Shown: positions 1 to 8,559, counted from the first letter of the stretch. The stretch: 64,000 nucleotides of DNA from Paenibacillus tundrae (GCF_030812775.1 NZ_JAUSTI010000001.1:496001-560000); one strand, 5' to 3'. A program made the numbers and translations. The notes: generated by a model from the letters alone, not told the origin.

Positions 1-525
1 ACATGGCTGCTCGGAGGAAGTTGTGGGTTGCTATTGCAGGACGTAGAATTGCAACAGGCTCCAAGAGACATTGATATTTACGCGGATATTGCTGCAGCTC
101 AAAAGTTACATAGAATCGCACCAGGCACAGTCCTGGACGAACCACAGGTTGATAAGACGGGGCCGTACGCTTCCTTACTTAGCCATTACCAGGTGGGAGA
201 ATGTGCGCTGGAACTCGTTGGTGGTTTTGAGATATGGGCAAGAAAGAGCTGGTATCGGGTAGAAATTGATCGTTTACTCGCTGCGCATGCGCCCTGTGTT
301 CAGATGGGTGCATTCACAGTTAAGCTAATGCCGCTAGCTCATGAATTGTTATTCAACGTATTAAGGGGACGCGTGGATCGGTATGAAGCAATTGCGAAGC
401 AGATTCGGAAGCGGCCACATGAACATCAATCCCTCATGCTTTTACTCAGTGAGCAAAATGTGTGGACAAGTCGTTTTCGATCCGAAGTTAGTGAACTTAT
501 CGGGTTTGATTGGCATGCGTACTAG
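1..525 (+). CDS. Nucleotidyltransferase-fold protein, 5' end outside window
   Basis: The frame is open from base 1, so the gene begins upstream of the window. The visible 174 residues start with a GGS motif (residues 5-7), followed 16 residues later by D-I-D (23-25). GGS-x(n)-DxD is the signature of the nucleotidyltransferase superfamily, where the Asp residues bind metal. The rest has no motif I recognise. A TTG at 28 would start after the GGS motif and would remove it, so it is not the true start. The next gene begins 15 bases after the stop and may be co-transcribed. The substrate is unknown. Confidence 0.7.
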   Translation, partial: TWLLGGSCGLLLQDVELQQAPRDIDIYADIAAAQKLHRIAPGTVLDEPQVDKTGPYASLLSHYQVGECALELVGGFEIWARKSWYRVEIDRLLAAHAPCVQMGAFTVKLMPLAHELLFNVLRGRVDRYEAIAKQIRKRPHEHQSLMLLLSEQNVWTSRFRSEVSELIGFDWHAY

Positions 526-539
526 AAAGGAGGGAGCAC

Positions 540-893
540 ATGGAGCAGATCATTACATTTTTGCCTGATCAGAAGAGTATTCGTTTGAAAGCAGGCGTAA
601 CCTTACTGAATGCCGCACGTCGTGCAGGCGTAAAAATAACGACGCGTTGTGATGGGAAGGCAGCTTGCCTGATGTGTAAAGTGAGAGTCGATGAAGATAA
701 TGCCCATGCGTTGTACCCTCCGACCGATGCAGAGAAACGTAAACTAGGGCAGTTATTGGAACAAGGAACGAGACTGGCCTGCCAAGCCAAGGTAGGGGCT
801 TCATTGTCTGTTCACGTGCCTGAAGATCCTCTCAAAGCCGCGATTCGCAAACAGCTGGAGCGTCAGCAACAGGAAGATGATGACTGGTTCTAA
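540..893 (+). CDS. 2Fe-2S ferredoxin-like protein
   Basis: A 117-residue protein with the cysteine pattern of a [2Fe-2S] ferredoxin: C37, C43 and C46 (C-x5-C-x2-C) plus C81. The C-x5-C spacing is that of the adrenodoxin/bacterial type rather than the plant type (C-x4-C). The acidic tail ends in a run of Asp. It should be a small cytoplasmic electron carrier; its partner is not shown by the context. The start is ATG 540, 5 bases after a strong AAAGGAGGG (526-534); a longer frame from 510 would begin inside the upstream gene and lacks a ribosome site. Confidence 0.85.
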   Translation: MEQIITFLPDQKSIRLKAGVTLLNAARRAGVKITTRCDGKAACLMCKVRVDEDNAHALYPPTDAEKRKLGQLLEQGTRLACQAKVGASLSVHVPEDPLKAAIRKQLERQQQEDDDWF

Positions 894-975
894 ACTTGTT
901 CTAGCAGTCAGATAGTTTAACAATTTTTTGGTTAATTACGTGGTACTTCATGCATGAGATTCAAGGAGGATACGG

Positions 976-1746
976 ATGATCAAGAACTCGTCTAACACGC
1001 AGTGGAGTAGAAGAAGACAGCACATTAATGCGTTATTCTTATTTCTGTTATTTGCTTTTGTGGGTAGTGGCTGTATGTATCAATCCCAAAGTGGTGCAGA
1101 TCCCAAAGTCGCTTATCGGGAAAGTGTTAGCCGAATACAGCTTGCAGTGGAAGCCTTTCAGCAAGATCAGGGAATATTACCTATCCTTAATGCGGGTGAG
1201 GAAACGCCCAAATTCGAAAAGTTCAGAGTTGATCTCGCTAAGCTGAAGCAGCAAGGGTACATCGATGAAATACCGGTAACGGCTTTTGAGAACGGTGGTA
1301 GCGCTTACTTCTTAATACAGAATGAAGAGGTAAAGCCAACGGTCAAAGTTATGGATCTGCAGACTGTGCAGAAGGTTAATGATGTACAACGAATGGTTAA
1401 CCAGTATAAGTCCGTACATAATGGCAAGTTACCTGTAGGAGAAGAGTTATATCCTGGGCTGCATGGTGTAGATCTGAAAGAAGCTGCTGTTGCTGGCGCA
1501 CCTGAGGTAACACTTAAGAGTGTGTATTCAGGGCAAGAGCTGCCCTTTATGGTAGATGAGGCAGGCAATGTATATGTGGATTACGCTTTTGACATTATGC
1601 AGGCTGTGGAGAAATCAGAAGAATCGCCTACTGAGACAATGGACGTTCGTGATTATCTGTTGGAACACTCATATTTTGTCCCTGTAAAATCAGTCACTTA
1701 TGCTTGGGAGAGCAATGCTCCTGTAGCAAAAAGTAATTCTTTATAA
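976..1746 (+). CDS. Predicted lipoprotein of unknown function
   Basis: A 256-residue protein with basic N-terminal residues, a hydrophobic stretch at about residues 18-32 and a lipobox-like V-G-S-G-C ending at about C34, so it is probably a membrane-anchored lipoprotein exported by Sec. The mature part is soluble, with two similar-looking segments rich in V-N-x-F/Y-x-Q-x-G-x-L-P (about residues 55-70 and 135-155), possibly an internal duplication. No enzyme motif is seen. A strong AAGGAGG lies 6 bases before ATG 976. It is followed by a terminator and looks monocistronic or the end of the ferredoxin unit. Confidence 0.75.
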   Translation: MIKNSSNTQWSRRRQHINALFLFLLFAFVGSGCMYQSQSGADPKVAYRESVSRIQLAVEAFQQDQGILPILNAGEETPKFEKFRVDLAKLKQQGYIDEIPVTAFENGGSAYFLIQNEEVKPTVKVMDLQTVQKVNDVQRMVNQYKSVHNGKLPVGEELYPGLHGVDLKEAAVAGAPEVTLKSVYSGQELPFMVDEAGNVYVDYAFDIMQAVEKSEESPTETMDVRDYLLEHSYFVPVKSVTYAWESNAPVAKSNSL

Positions 1747-1769
1747 TCTATATGGAATAGGTTTCACCT

Positions 1770-1806
1770 AAAAGGGAGAGTTCCAATCAAGGGATATCTC
1801 CTTTTT
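1770..1806 (+). terminator. Intrinsic terminator after the lipoprotein gene
   Basis: A 10-bp stem (AAAAGGGAGA at 1770-1779 with TCTCCTTTTT at 1797-1806, one G-U pair) whose 3' arm runs into T residues. Confidence 0.7.
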
Positions 1807-2228
1807 GGTATACGTTGGTTCGAATAAAGCGGGGTTCCTTGACCGTTAGGCGTCTCCAATGAAATTCAGTGAAACCCAATAATAACGAAGCGTCATAAAT
1901 ATTGCACAGCGCTCATAAGGTAGATTGTAATAAAGACGCGCAGTCCGGGAGCTGGGCAATTTTCTGAGGATAAAAACCTTAAGAAAAAAACAAAAATACG
2001 CGTCATAATGCTGCATACGGATACATAAGATGATACTAGTCCAATTGCATGTACGAGTTAACGCCGCTTTCGCCGGTTTCATCAGAATGCAACGTTCGGC
2101 GGCGGACGACTTCCGGGCACTCACAAAGGCGGCTCTACCGTTGCAGGGATTTCAGTCTTCTGATTGAAAAAACGAAGCGGATGCTCTTTAGCATTTTTCC
2201 TTCGGAGTAATTTAGGGAGGGGATTTCA
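1807..2228 (+). other. Intergenic region upstream of spoIVA
   Basis: No convincing coding frame is seen on either strand. It holds a candidate sporulation promoter (2003-2031, listed separately). Close to the spoIVA ribosome site lies a nested stem-loop at 2173-2204: CGAAG/CTTCG outside and ATGCT/AGCAT inside, the latter followed by TTTT. This could act as a weak terminator or leader structure. Confidence 0.5.
2003..2031 (+). promoter_or_regulatory. Candidate sigma-E promoter of spoIVA
   Basis: TCATAAT (2003-2009), 14-base spacer, CATAAGAT (2024-2031). This resembles the mother-cell sigma-E consensus (KMATATT, N14-15, CATACANT), which fits spoIVA, known in B. subtilis as a sigma-E gene. It would leave a leader of about 190 bases. 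Assigned by eye from motif match only. Confidence 0.4.
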
Positions 2229-3707
2229 TTGGAGAAAGTAGACATTTTTAAGGACATTGCTGAGCGGACCGGAGGGGATATCTATCTCGGGGTTGTCGGC
2301 GCAGTCCGGACGGGGAAATCAACATTTATTAAACGATTCATGGAAACAATCGTACTGCCTAACATCGCAAGTGAGGCTGACCGTGCCCGTGCAGTGGATG
2401 AACTTCCACAGAGTGCAGCAGGGAAAACGATCATGACCACCGAGCCGAAATTTGTACCGAATAACGCAGTTCAGATCAAAGTCGCCGAAGGATTGGATGT
2501 CAATGTACGTCTTGTGGACTGTGTAGGTTACGCTGTAGAGGGAGCTAAGGGATACGAGGATGAGAATGGTCCACGTATGATCTCTACACCTTGGTTCGAT
2601 GAGCCAATTCCGTTCCAGGAAGCGGCAGAGATTGGCACACGCAAAGTGATACAGGAACATTCTACACTGGGCGTTGTTGTTACAACAGATGGTACAATCG
2701 CTGAGATTGCACGGAGTTCCTATGTAGAGTCCGAAGAGCGTGTTATTGCTGAACTGAAGGAAGTGGGTAAGCCGTTTGTGCTCGTCATCAACTCTACTCG
2801 TCCGCGCAGTGAAGAGGCACTTCAATTGCGTAACGAGCTTGCCGCGAAATACGACATTCCAGTGATGACGCTGAGTGCAGCGACAATGACAGAAGACGAT
2901 GTGACAGGTGTTCTTCGTGAAGTATTGTATGAGTTCCCAGTACATGAGGTGAATGTGAATTTACCGAGTTGGGTTATGGTGCTGAATGATACACACTGGT
3001 TGCGTAGCAATTATGAAAATTCTGTCCGTGACACTGTGAAGGATATCCGTCGATTGCGTGATGTGGATCGAGTAGTAGCTCAGTTCATGGAATACGAATT
3101 CATTGACCGCGCTGGACTGAGCGGTATGAATATGGGGCAGGGTGTAGCTGAGATTGATCTGTATGCACCGGATGAGTTATATGATCAGATTCTCGTGGAA
3201 GTTGTGGGGATCGAGATTCGAGGCAAAGATCATCTGTTACAGTTGATGCAAGAGTTCTCTCATGCCAAAAGAGAGTATGATCGCTTCGCTGAAGCACTGG
3301 AGATGGTCAAAACGACCGGCTACGGCATTGCGGCACCATCTCTTGCTGAGATGGCGCTGGATGAACCTGAACTGATTCGTCAAGGGACTAAATTCGGAGT
3401 TCGCTTAAAAGCCACCGCACCTTCCATCCACATGATTAGAGTCGATGTGGAGTCTGAATTCGCACCTATTATCGGTACGGAGAAACAGAGCGAGGAACTG
3501 GTGAGATACCTGATGCAGGACTTCGAAAATGATCCAATCAAGGTATGGGATTCAGATATGTTCGGACGTTCCTTGCATTCCATTGTGAGAGAAGGCATTC
3601 AGGGCAAGATTGCTATGATGCCGGATAATGCACGCTATAAGCTACAGGAAACGCTCGGAAGAATTATTAACGAAGGTTCAGGCGGATTGATCGCCATCAT
3701 ACTGTAA
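2229..3707 (+). CDS. spoIVA: Stage IV sporulation protein A (spore coat ATPase)
   Basis: A 492-residue protein, the usual length of SpoIVA, the ATPase that polymerises on the outer forespore membrane to form the base layer of the spore coat. The Walker A motif GAVRTGKS sits at residues 24-31, followed by the conserved DELPQSAAGKTIMTTEP switch region and the VRLVDCVGY segment. The C-terminal region ends in the conserved hydrophobic GGLIAIIL tail implicated in membrane anchoring. The start is TTG 2229 behind TTAGGGAGGGG. It is a single gene closed by a strong terminator, and it marks the organism as an endospore former. Confidence 0.97.
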   Translation: MEKVDIFKDIAERTGGDIYLGVVGAVRTGKSTFIKRFMETIVLPNIASEADRARAVDELPQSAAGKTIMTTEPKFVPNNAVQIKVAEGLDVNVRLVDCVGYAVEGAKGYEDENGPRMISTPWFDEPIPFQEAAEIGTRKVIQEHSTLGVVVTTDGTIAEIARSSYVESEERVIAELKEVGKPFVLVINSTRPRSEEALQLRNELAAKYDIPVMTLSAATMTEDDVTGVLREVLYEFPVHEVNVNLPSWVMVLNDTHWLRSNYENSVRDTVKDIRRLRDVDRVVAQFMEYEFIDRAGLSGMNMGQGVAEIDLYAPDELYDQILVEVVGIEIRGKDHLLQLMQEFSHAKREYDRFAEALEMVKTTGYGIAAPSLAEMALDEPELIRQGTKFGVRLKATAPSIHMIRVDVESEFAPIIGTEKQSEELVRYLMQDFENDPIKVWDSDMFGRSLHSIVREGIQGKIAMMPDNARYKLQETLGRIINEGSGGLIAIIL

Positions 3708-3711
3708 AATC

Positions 3712-3744
3712 AAAGACCGCAGGGGAAGCCTTGCGGTCTTTTTA
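3712..3744 (+). terminator. Intrinsic terminator of spoIVA
   Basis: Perfect 10-bp stem AAAGACCGCA (3712-3721) and TGCGGTCTTT (3732-3741) with a 10-base loop and a T tract. Confidence 0.92.
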
Positions 3745-3838
3745 ATGTGTTTTTTTCTTGATTCTGGAGGATTTGGATGGAAGTCTAGCTTTTCAGAAAA
3801 AAACTTAGCGAGTTTTAGCTTTAAATTACTAAAACCCA

Positions 3839-3867
3839 TTTACATACTAGGAATTAGCCGTTATATT
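3839..3867 (+). promoter_or_regulatory. Sigma-A promoter of the sugar ABC importer operon
   Basis: TTTACA (3839-3844), 17-base spacer, TATATT (3862-3867). Expected start near 3874, about 50 bases before the first ATG. An inverted repeat GTTTTAG/CTAAAAC (3812-3835) lies directly upstream of the -35, and the 3881-3896 palindrome directly downstream of the start. Confidence 0.7.
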
Positions 3868-3880
3868 AATATTCAACTAT

Positions 3881-3896
3881 TGTGATCAAGATCACA
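3881..3896 (+). promoter_or_regulatory. CRP/FNR-type palindromic operator
   Basis: TGTGATCAAGATCACA: 7-bp arms (TGTGATC/GATCACA) around AA. This fits the TGTGA-N6-TCACA consensus of the CRP/FNR family. It sits about 15 bases downstream of the predicted transcription start and 30 bases before the ATG, a position that favours repression over activation. The regulator is not in the window. Confidence 0.7.
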
Positions 3897-3925
3897 GAAA
3901 GAGAGAATGACTAGGGGGAATAGAG

Positions 3926-5020
3926 ATGAAGAGAAAAGCTACGAAATGGGTTTGGTTAAGTGTACTGCTCGTGTTTACATTGGCACTGTCCGCATGCGGA
4001 ATTAAAAAAGAGCCAGCAGCAACACCAGCTTCTGGCGCGGAGGACAAGCCTGCGACTGAGGCAGTTACTGGCCCGCTAAGTGGTAAACGGGTTGCTCTGA
4101 TTATGGAATTCAACACAGGTACATTCTCACAACAATACGTACAAGGTGTGCGAGAAGAAATTGAAAAATTCGGCGGTACACTGACGACGTTTGTTGCCGA
4201 TAACGATAAAGCGAAAATGGTATCATTGCTCGATAGCGCGATTAACCAAAAGTTTGATGCCATTCTGACGGATCATGGTGATTCATTGCTAGAACCAGGT
4301 GTCAGAAAGGCTGTAGAACAAAACATTCCAGTTGTTGTATTTGATGCGGATATTAGCGTTCCGGGTGCTACAGTGCTGTCTCAGGATGATCAAAAGATGG
4401 CTGAGCTTACCTTAGAACAAATGAAAAAAGACATTAATGGTCAAGGTAATATTGTTAAAGTATGGGTAGCTGGATTTGCACCGATGGAACGACGTCAGGT
4501 GTCATACGCTAAGTTTATGAGTGAAAATCCTGACATCAAAGAAATTGCTACATTTGGCTCAGCTCAAAATCCAGCGCTTGACACTCAAGCAAAGATGGAA
4601 GCGATTCTCAAGCAATATCCAAAAGGTGAAATTACTGCAGTTTGGACGGCATGGGATGAATTTGCTAAAGGTGCAGCACGTGCAATTCAACAAGCTGGTC
4701 GTGATGAAATTAAAGTTTACGGTATCGATATGAGTGATGAAGACTTGCAAATGATCCAAGATCCTAAAAATCCATGGGTTGCATCCGCAGCAGTTGATCC
4801 AACAGACATTGGACGAGTGCAAGTTCGTTACGCTTACCAGAAGATTAATGGTGACGAGACAGAGGATGCAGTGGTACTCAATCCGGTTTATGTACAACGT
4901 GAAGCACTGCCTGAGAAACAAATTTCTACTTCCGAGCTGTCAGAGTATGTAGAAGGCTGGGGTGGAAGTACGCAGGGTATTAAGGATTGGATGAAGGATT
5001 ACGGCATTACTGCCAAATAA
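3926..5020 (+). CDS. Sugar-type ABC transporter substrate-binding lipoprotein
   Basis: A 364-residue protein with a lipoprotein signal peptide: basic start, hydrophobic core and lipobox LSAC with C24. A Ser/Ala/Pro/Glu-rich linker (about 28-50) precedes a periplasmic-binding-protein type I fold of the RbsB/sugar family (VALIMEFNTGTFSQQYVQGV, then ILTDHGD and VPVVVFDAD strands). The ligand could be a sugar or related small molecule; nothing nearby fixes it, as no kinase or isomerase is adjacent. It is the first gene of a three-gene importer operon. A hairpin after it probably raises its level relative to the ATPase and permease. Start ATG 3926 with AGGGGGAA upstream. Confidence 0.9.
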   Translation: MKRKATKWVWLSVLLVFTLALSACGIKKEPAATPASGAEDKPATEAVTGPLSGKRVALIMEFNTGTFSQQYVQGVREEIEKFGGTLTTFVADNDKAKMVSLLDSAINQKFDAILTDHGDSLLEPGVRKAVEQNIPVVVFDADISVPGATVLSQDDQKMAELTLEQMKKDINGQGNIVKVWVAGFAPMERRQVSYAKFMSENPDIKEIATFGSAQNPALDTQAKMEAILKQYPKGEITAVWTAWDEFAKGAARAIQQAGRDEIKVYGIDMSDEDLQMIQDPKNPWVASAAVDPTDIGRVQVRYAYQKINGDETEDAVVLNPVYVQREALPEKQISTSELSEYVEGWGGSTQGIKDWMKDYGITAK

Positions 5021-5066
5021 GCCAGACCCTTTTGTTCATATATTAGCAATCAACAAGCGTTATTGG

Positions 5067-5090
5067 AGCGCGCCGAGAGGCGCGCTTTTT
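5067..5090 (+). terminator. Intra-operon attenuating terminator
   Basis: AGCGCGCC (5067-5074), GAGA loop, GGCGCGCT (5079-5086), then TTTTT. A strong intrinsic terminator between the binding protein and its ATPase. In importer operons this layout gives partial read-through and excess binding protein; that role is inferred. Confidence 0.85.
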
Positions 5091-5188
5091 CCAACAACAG
5101 AAGATCAGACGAACATAGGTTAGTAAGCTCTAACGATAAATAAGAAAACAACAAATACACCCATAGGAAGTGATTGGAGGTACACATC

Positions 5189-6706
5189 ATGACAACGGCA
5201 TCTATTCTGCTGACAATGGAACATATCCATAAACAGTTTGCTGGCGTTCCTGCACTTAAAGATGTGAATTTCGCTGTAAAAGGTGGAGAAATTCATGCAC
5301 TTCTTGGAGCTAATGGAGCCGGAAAGAGTACATTAATGAAGATTCTGTCTGGTGCTTATCCGCTGGATCAGGGCACGATTAACCTGAACGGCCAGATCCT
5401 ACGCTTGAACTCTCCTGGCGATGCCAAAAGCCAGGGGATCCACTGTGTGTATCAAGAAGTGGATGCAGCCCTAGTGCCTCAATTAACCGCAGCAGAGAAT
5501 ATTATGTTAGATCAACTTGCCTCTTCTGCTGGGGGATGGTGGAAGAGTCCGCGAAAACTGCAGCAGCGCGCTAGCGAGGTGTTGAGGCAGTTGGGAGCAG
5601 ATATTTCTGTGCACAAGAAAGTGGCCGACCTGACACTTGCAGAGAAACAGATGATTTTGCTCGCGCGTATCTTGGTTCAAGAAGCCAAGGTTATTATTTT
5701 TGACGAGCCGACGGCCCCCCTTAGTCAGGAAGAGACTGATGCATTTTTTCGTATCGTGCATTTGCTGAAGGATCGCGGAGTCGCATGTATTTTCATTACT
5801 CACCGGCTTGTTGAAGTCACGAGTCATTGTGATCGAGTAACGGTGATGAGAGATGGTCAACATGTGTTTACGGGTGATACGAATGGATTGACGATTAACG
5901 ATCTAGTTACTCAGATGTTAGGTAAGTCCTTTGATGAAGAATTTCCTAAGATCGAAGCGCCAGTGGGTGATCTGTTGCTTGAAGCGCGTGGACTCCGTCG
6001 TGGGCTTAAGGTTAGAGGTGTTGATCTTTCCGTACACCGAGGTGAGGTGCTCGCTGTAGTAGGGCTTGTAGGTGCGGGCAAGACGGAATGTTCACGTCTC
6101 TTAATTGGAGCAGATCGGCTGGAGGCAGGTGAGATACGGTTGAACAATAACAAGCTTCGGATGGCTGAACCTGCTGATGCTGCGGCAGTGGGAATCGTCT
6201 CTGTGCCTGAAGAACGTCGTAAGCAGGGTGTCCTCATTCATGAGAATGTTGAACGTAACTTAAGCTTACCGTTGCTCAGTAGACTCAGTAGGCTAGGCTT
6301 TGTAAGTCGTAAAAGGGAACGGGAGAACGCCGAATCATTAATTCAGCAACTTGGTATTAAGACCTCTTCTGTCCGTCAGGAGGTTAAGTATTTAAGTGGC
6401 GGTAACCAGCAAAAAGTAGCCATTGGCAAATGGCTAAACGCGGAGGCCGATGTATTTATATTTGATGAGCCAACAAAAGGGGTAGACATCGGAGCTAAAA
6501 GTGATATTTTTCGGATCATTAACCAACTTGCTCTTGCAGGGAAAGCAGTTATTTATTTCACATGCGAATTGGATGAGGGACTTGGCATTGGAGACCGGAT
6601 TGCTGTGATGTGTGAAGGTGAGATTGTAAAGGAATTCAAACGAGGCGAAACTAACCAAGAACAGCTGCTATATTATGCAAGCGGTGGACAAGAGGTGCAA
6701 GCATGA
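5189..6706 (+). CDS. Sugar-type ABC transporter ATP-binding protein (two ABC domains)
   Basis: A 505-residue protein of the RbsA/MglA/XylG type with two fused ABC domains. Domain 1 has Walker A GANGAGKST (40-48) and Walker B VIIFDEPTAPLSQEE, with a divergent signature (LTLAEKQM), as is usual for the first half. Domain 2 has a degenerate Walker A (GLVGAGKTE), a canonical LSGGNQQK signature and FIFDEPTKGVDIGAKS. It powers uptake with the permease that follows. The start is ATG 5189, 8 bases after TTGGAGG; an in-frame TTG at 5174 lies before this ribosome site. Its stop overlaps the permease ATG by four bases. Confidence 0.93.
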   Translation: MTTASILLTMEHIHKQFAGVPALKDVNFAVKGGEIHALLGANGAGKSTLMKILSGAYPLDQGTINLNGQILRLNSPGDAKSQGIHCVYQEVDAALVPQLTAAENIMLDQLASSAGGWWKSPRKLQQRASEVLRQLGADISVHKKVADLTLAEKQMILLARILVQEAKVIIFDEPTAPLSQEETDAFFRIVHLLKDRGVACIFITHRLVEVTSHCDRVTVMRDGQHVFTGDTNGLTINDLVTQMLGKSFDEEFPKIEAPVGDLLLEARGLRRGLKVRGVDLSVHRGEVLAVVGLVGAGKTECSRLLIGADRLEAGEIRLNNNKLRMAEPADAAAVGIVSVPEERRKQGVLIHENVERNLSLPLLSRLSRLGFVSRKRERENAESLIQQLGIKTSSVRQEVKYLSGGNQQKVAIGKWLNAEADVFIFDEPTKGVDIGAKSDIFRIINQLALAGKAVIYFTCELDEGLGIGDRIAVMCEGEIVKEFKRGETNQEQLLYYASGGQEVQA

Positions 6707-7689
6707 AGGACAAATCATTAGATTTTGCGTTCCGTTACGGAGCGATTATCGTTATTATTGGTGTTATTGCATTTTTCGGCATTAAATTGCCTTATTTCTT
6801 TACGTACAGCAACTTAACCGATATTCTAGGTTCCATCTCGATTGTGACCTTCGTGGCGATTGGTGTCACATTATCCCTAATTGTGGATGGATTCGACCTT
6901 TCTGTAGGCGCAACTGTATCACTAACGACGGTGGTTACTGCCTCTTTGATGATATGGTACCAACAGCCGTTAGCCGTTGTTATCATCGTTCCGCTGGTGA
7001 TCGGCGCTGTCATTGGTCTTCTTAATGCACTGCTTATTGTGAAACTGCGTATCCCTGATCTACTGGCTACACTAGCCATGATGTATATCATCGGCGGGAT
7101 TCACAAAACGTACGCACAGGGCTATACCATCTATAACCACATGCAATTTCCGGATGGTAGCAAAGCTGCGGGGGAGATGAACCCAACGTTTTTGCAGATT
7201 GGACAGGGAAAATGGTTGGGCATGCCGATTTCGGTTATCCTTTTGCTCATTGCGGTAATCGGCGTTCACATCTTTTTAACGTATACGAAGTATGGTCGCC
7301 AAATGTACATTACAGGGGGGAATGAAGAGGCTGCAAGATTGTCTGGAATCAAGGTGAAAAAGGTAAGAACACTCGCCTATGTGGCAGCAGGTGTGTTTGC
7401 TGCAATCGGTGGTATTATCTATGCATCCAAGGTTGGTTCTGGTCAGATTGATGCTGGTTCTCCGTTGTTAATGGAATCCGTAGCGGCTGTTTTTGTAGGG
7501 TTTTCTGTGTTTGGTGCGGGTAAACCAAACGTGATTGGAACATTTATAGGTTCGGTGTTAATTGGTGTCTTGGTCAATGGTTTGACGATGATGAATGTAC
7601 AGTATTTTACACACGATATTGTAAAAGGTGGCGTTCTTGTCCTGGCTTTGGCCGTTACATTTTACGTGTTAAACCGCAACCGCACTTGA
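6703..7689 (+). CDS. Sugar-type ABC transporter permease
   Basis: A 328-residue, very hydrophobic protein of the RbsC/BPD_transp_2 family with about 8-10 membrane segments. The cytoplasmic coupling loop is visible as GGNEEAARLSGIKVKK (about residues 205-220), which contacts the two-domain ATPase. An SVAAVFVGFSVFGAG segment typical of RbsC-like permeases follows. It overlaps the ATPase stop by 4 bases (ATGA), so the two are translationally coupled. It is the last gene of the importer; no obvious terminator follows directly. Confidence 0.92.
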   Translation: MKDKSLDFAFRYGAIIVIIGVIAFFGIKLPYFFTYSNLTDILGSISIVTFVAIGVTLSLIVDGFDLSVGATVSLTTVVTASLMIWYQQPLAVVIIVPLVIGAVIGLLNALLIVKLRIPDLLATLAMMYIIGGIHKTYAQGYTIYNHMQFPDGSKAAGEMNPTFLQIGQGKWLGMPISVILLLIAVIGVHIFLTYTKYGRQMYITGGNEEAARLSGIKVKKVRTLAYVAAGVFAAIGGIIYASKVGSGQIDAGSPLLMESVAAVFVGFSVFGAGKPNVIGTFIGSVLIGVLVNGLTMMNVQYFTHDIVKGGVLVLALAVTFYVLNRNRT

Positions 7690-7908
7690 AATTGTGTGCT
7701 GTCTGTATTAGTATAAAATTTGTTCCGCGTATGGAGCGCGCTTGGTTTCAGGCGGCATTCTGCCGGAAAGAACTGTTAACCGCAAGCGGAGAATGGTGTT
7801 CATCACGCTCAAGATGTACGTAGATTTTTTGCGTATGAACGTATATTTCGCGATAAAACGGAAACACAGTATAACATTCAGGACATTGATTCAGGAGGTG
7901 AAAAACAA

Positions 7909-8181
7909 ATGAATAAATCAGACTTGATTACACACGTGTCTGAAGCTACTGAACTGTCCAAAAAGGATGTAACGAAAGCGGTTGATGCCGTGTTCGAAGC
8001 AATCTCTGAGGCTCTTCAAAGCGGAGACAAGGTACAATTGGTTGGTTTTGGGAACTTCGAAGTTCGCGAACGTTCTGCTCGTAAAGGACGTAACCCGCAA
8101 ACAGGTGAAGAAATCGAAATTCCTGCGAGCAAAATTCCTGCATTCAAACCAGGTAAAGCGCTCAAAGACGGAATTAAATAA
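7909..8181 (+). CDS. hup: DNA-binding protein HU
   Basis: A 90-residue histone-like HU protein (hbs in B. subtilis), a nucleoid protein that bends DNA as a dimer. It begins MNKSDLI and has the family signature [21 protein letters not shown] (about 46-66), with the DNA-contacting arm around R-N-P-Q-T-G. A near-perfect AGGAGGTGA precedes ATG 7909, in keeping with very high expression. It lies between spoIVA and mtrB as in B. subtilis, apart from the inserted transporter. The 219-base region upstream holds weak promoter-like sequences (for example TTGCGT-N17-GATAAA) but none I would fix. Confidence 0.97.
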   Translation: MNKSDLITHVSEATELSKKDVTKAVDAVFEAISEALQSGDKVQLVGFGNFEVRERSARKGRNPQTGEEIEIPASKIPAFKPGKALKDGIK

Positions 8182-8210
8182 GATTTCTACATATTCCATA
8201 TGTCGACAAA

Positions 8211-8239
8211 AAGACCGTGACTTGTTCACGGCCTTTTCT
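8211..8239 (+). terminator. Terminator between hup and the convergent 53-aa gene
   Basis: CCGTGA (8215-8220) and TCACGG (8226-8231), flanked by A residues before and CTTTTCTTTT after. It may serve both hup and the convergent minus-strand small gene. Confidence 0.65.
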
Positions 8240-8248
8240 TTTGCCCTT

Positions 8249-8410
8249 TTAAAGTGGATCTGAACGGCTGTCTGACGGATTCGTTTCTTCCGGCTGCAGG
8301 GTATAAGCGATTAAAATCAGTTCTTTGCCTGCGGCATCAGAGAGATGCTGTTCAACCTCTTGAATCTGGTGCACATGTTCTTCTGTTAGTGTTGCTGGAG
8401 TGTATTTCAA
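8249..8410 (-). CDS. Uncharacterised 53-residue protein
   Basis: A minus-strand frame of 53 residues that starts with TTG at 8410 (MKYTPATLTEE...) and ends at 8249. AGAAAGGAGA lies 6 bases upstream of the TTG. The protein is acidic and begins with an amphipathic helix-like part (EEHVHQIQEVEQHLSDAAGKELILIAYTL), then a polar Pro/Ser/Asp tail. It is soluble with no known motif. It sits convergent to hup and divergent from mtrB. The good ribosome site, sensible composition and lack of any competing gene support it as real; function is unknown. Confidence 0.65.
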   Translation of the reverse strand: MKYTPATLTEEHVHQIQEVEQHLSDAAGKELILIAYTLQPEETNPSDSRSDPL

Positions 8411-8495
8411 GAGTGATTCTCCTTTCTGTAACTAGATATTTTGTAGTATGACCCGTCATTGAATAATTGTTGCGTTTCATACGGATAGGACTCTG

Positions 8496-8524
8496 TTGAC
8501 AAATGCAACGATTTTAATCATCAT
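8496..8524 (+). promoter_or_regulatory. Sigma-A promoter of mtrB
   Basis: Perfect TTGACA (8496-8501), 17-base spacer, CATCAT (8519-8524, four of six matches to TATAAT). Confidence 0.5.
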
Positions 8525-8559
8525 TAACGCTATTGAACTAGGAGAGGGGACGTTACGTG

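Noticed and set aside
1846..2124. 92-residue minus-strand frame before spoIVA
   Set aside because: Low-complexity Cys/Arg/Tyr-rich product without a ribosome site, lying across the predicted spoIVA promoter.
8254..8451. 65-residue plus-strand frame after hup
   Set aside because: It lies opposite the 53-residue gene, which has the ribosome site and the better composition.
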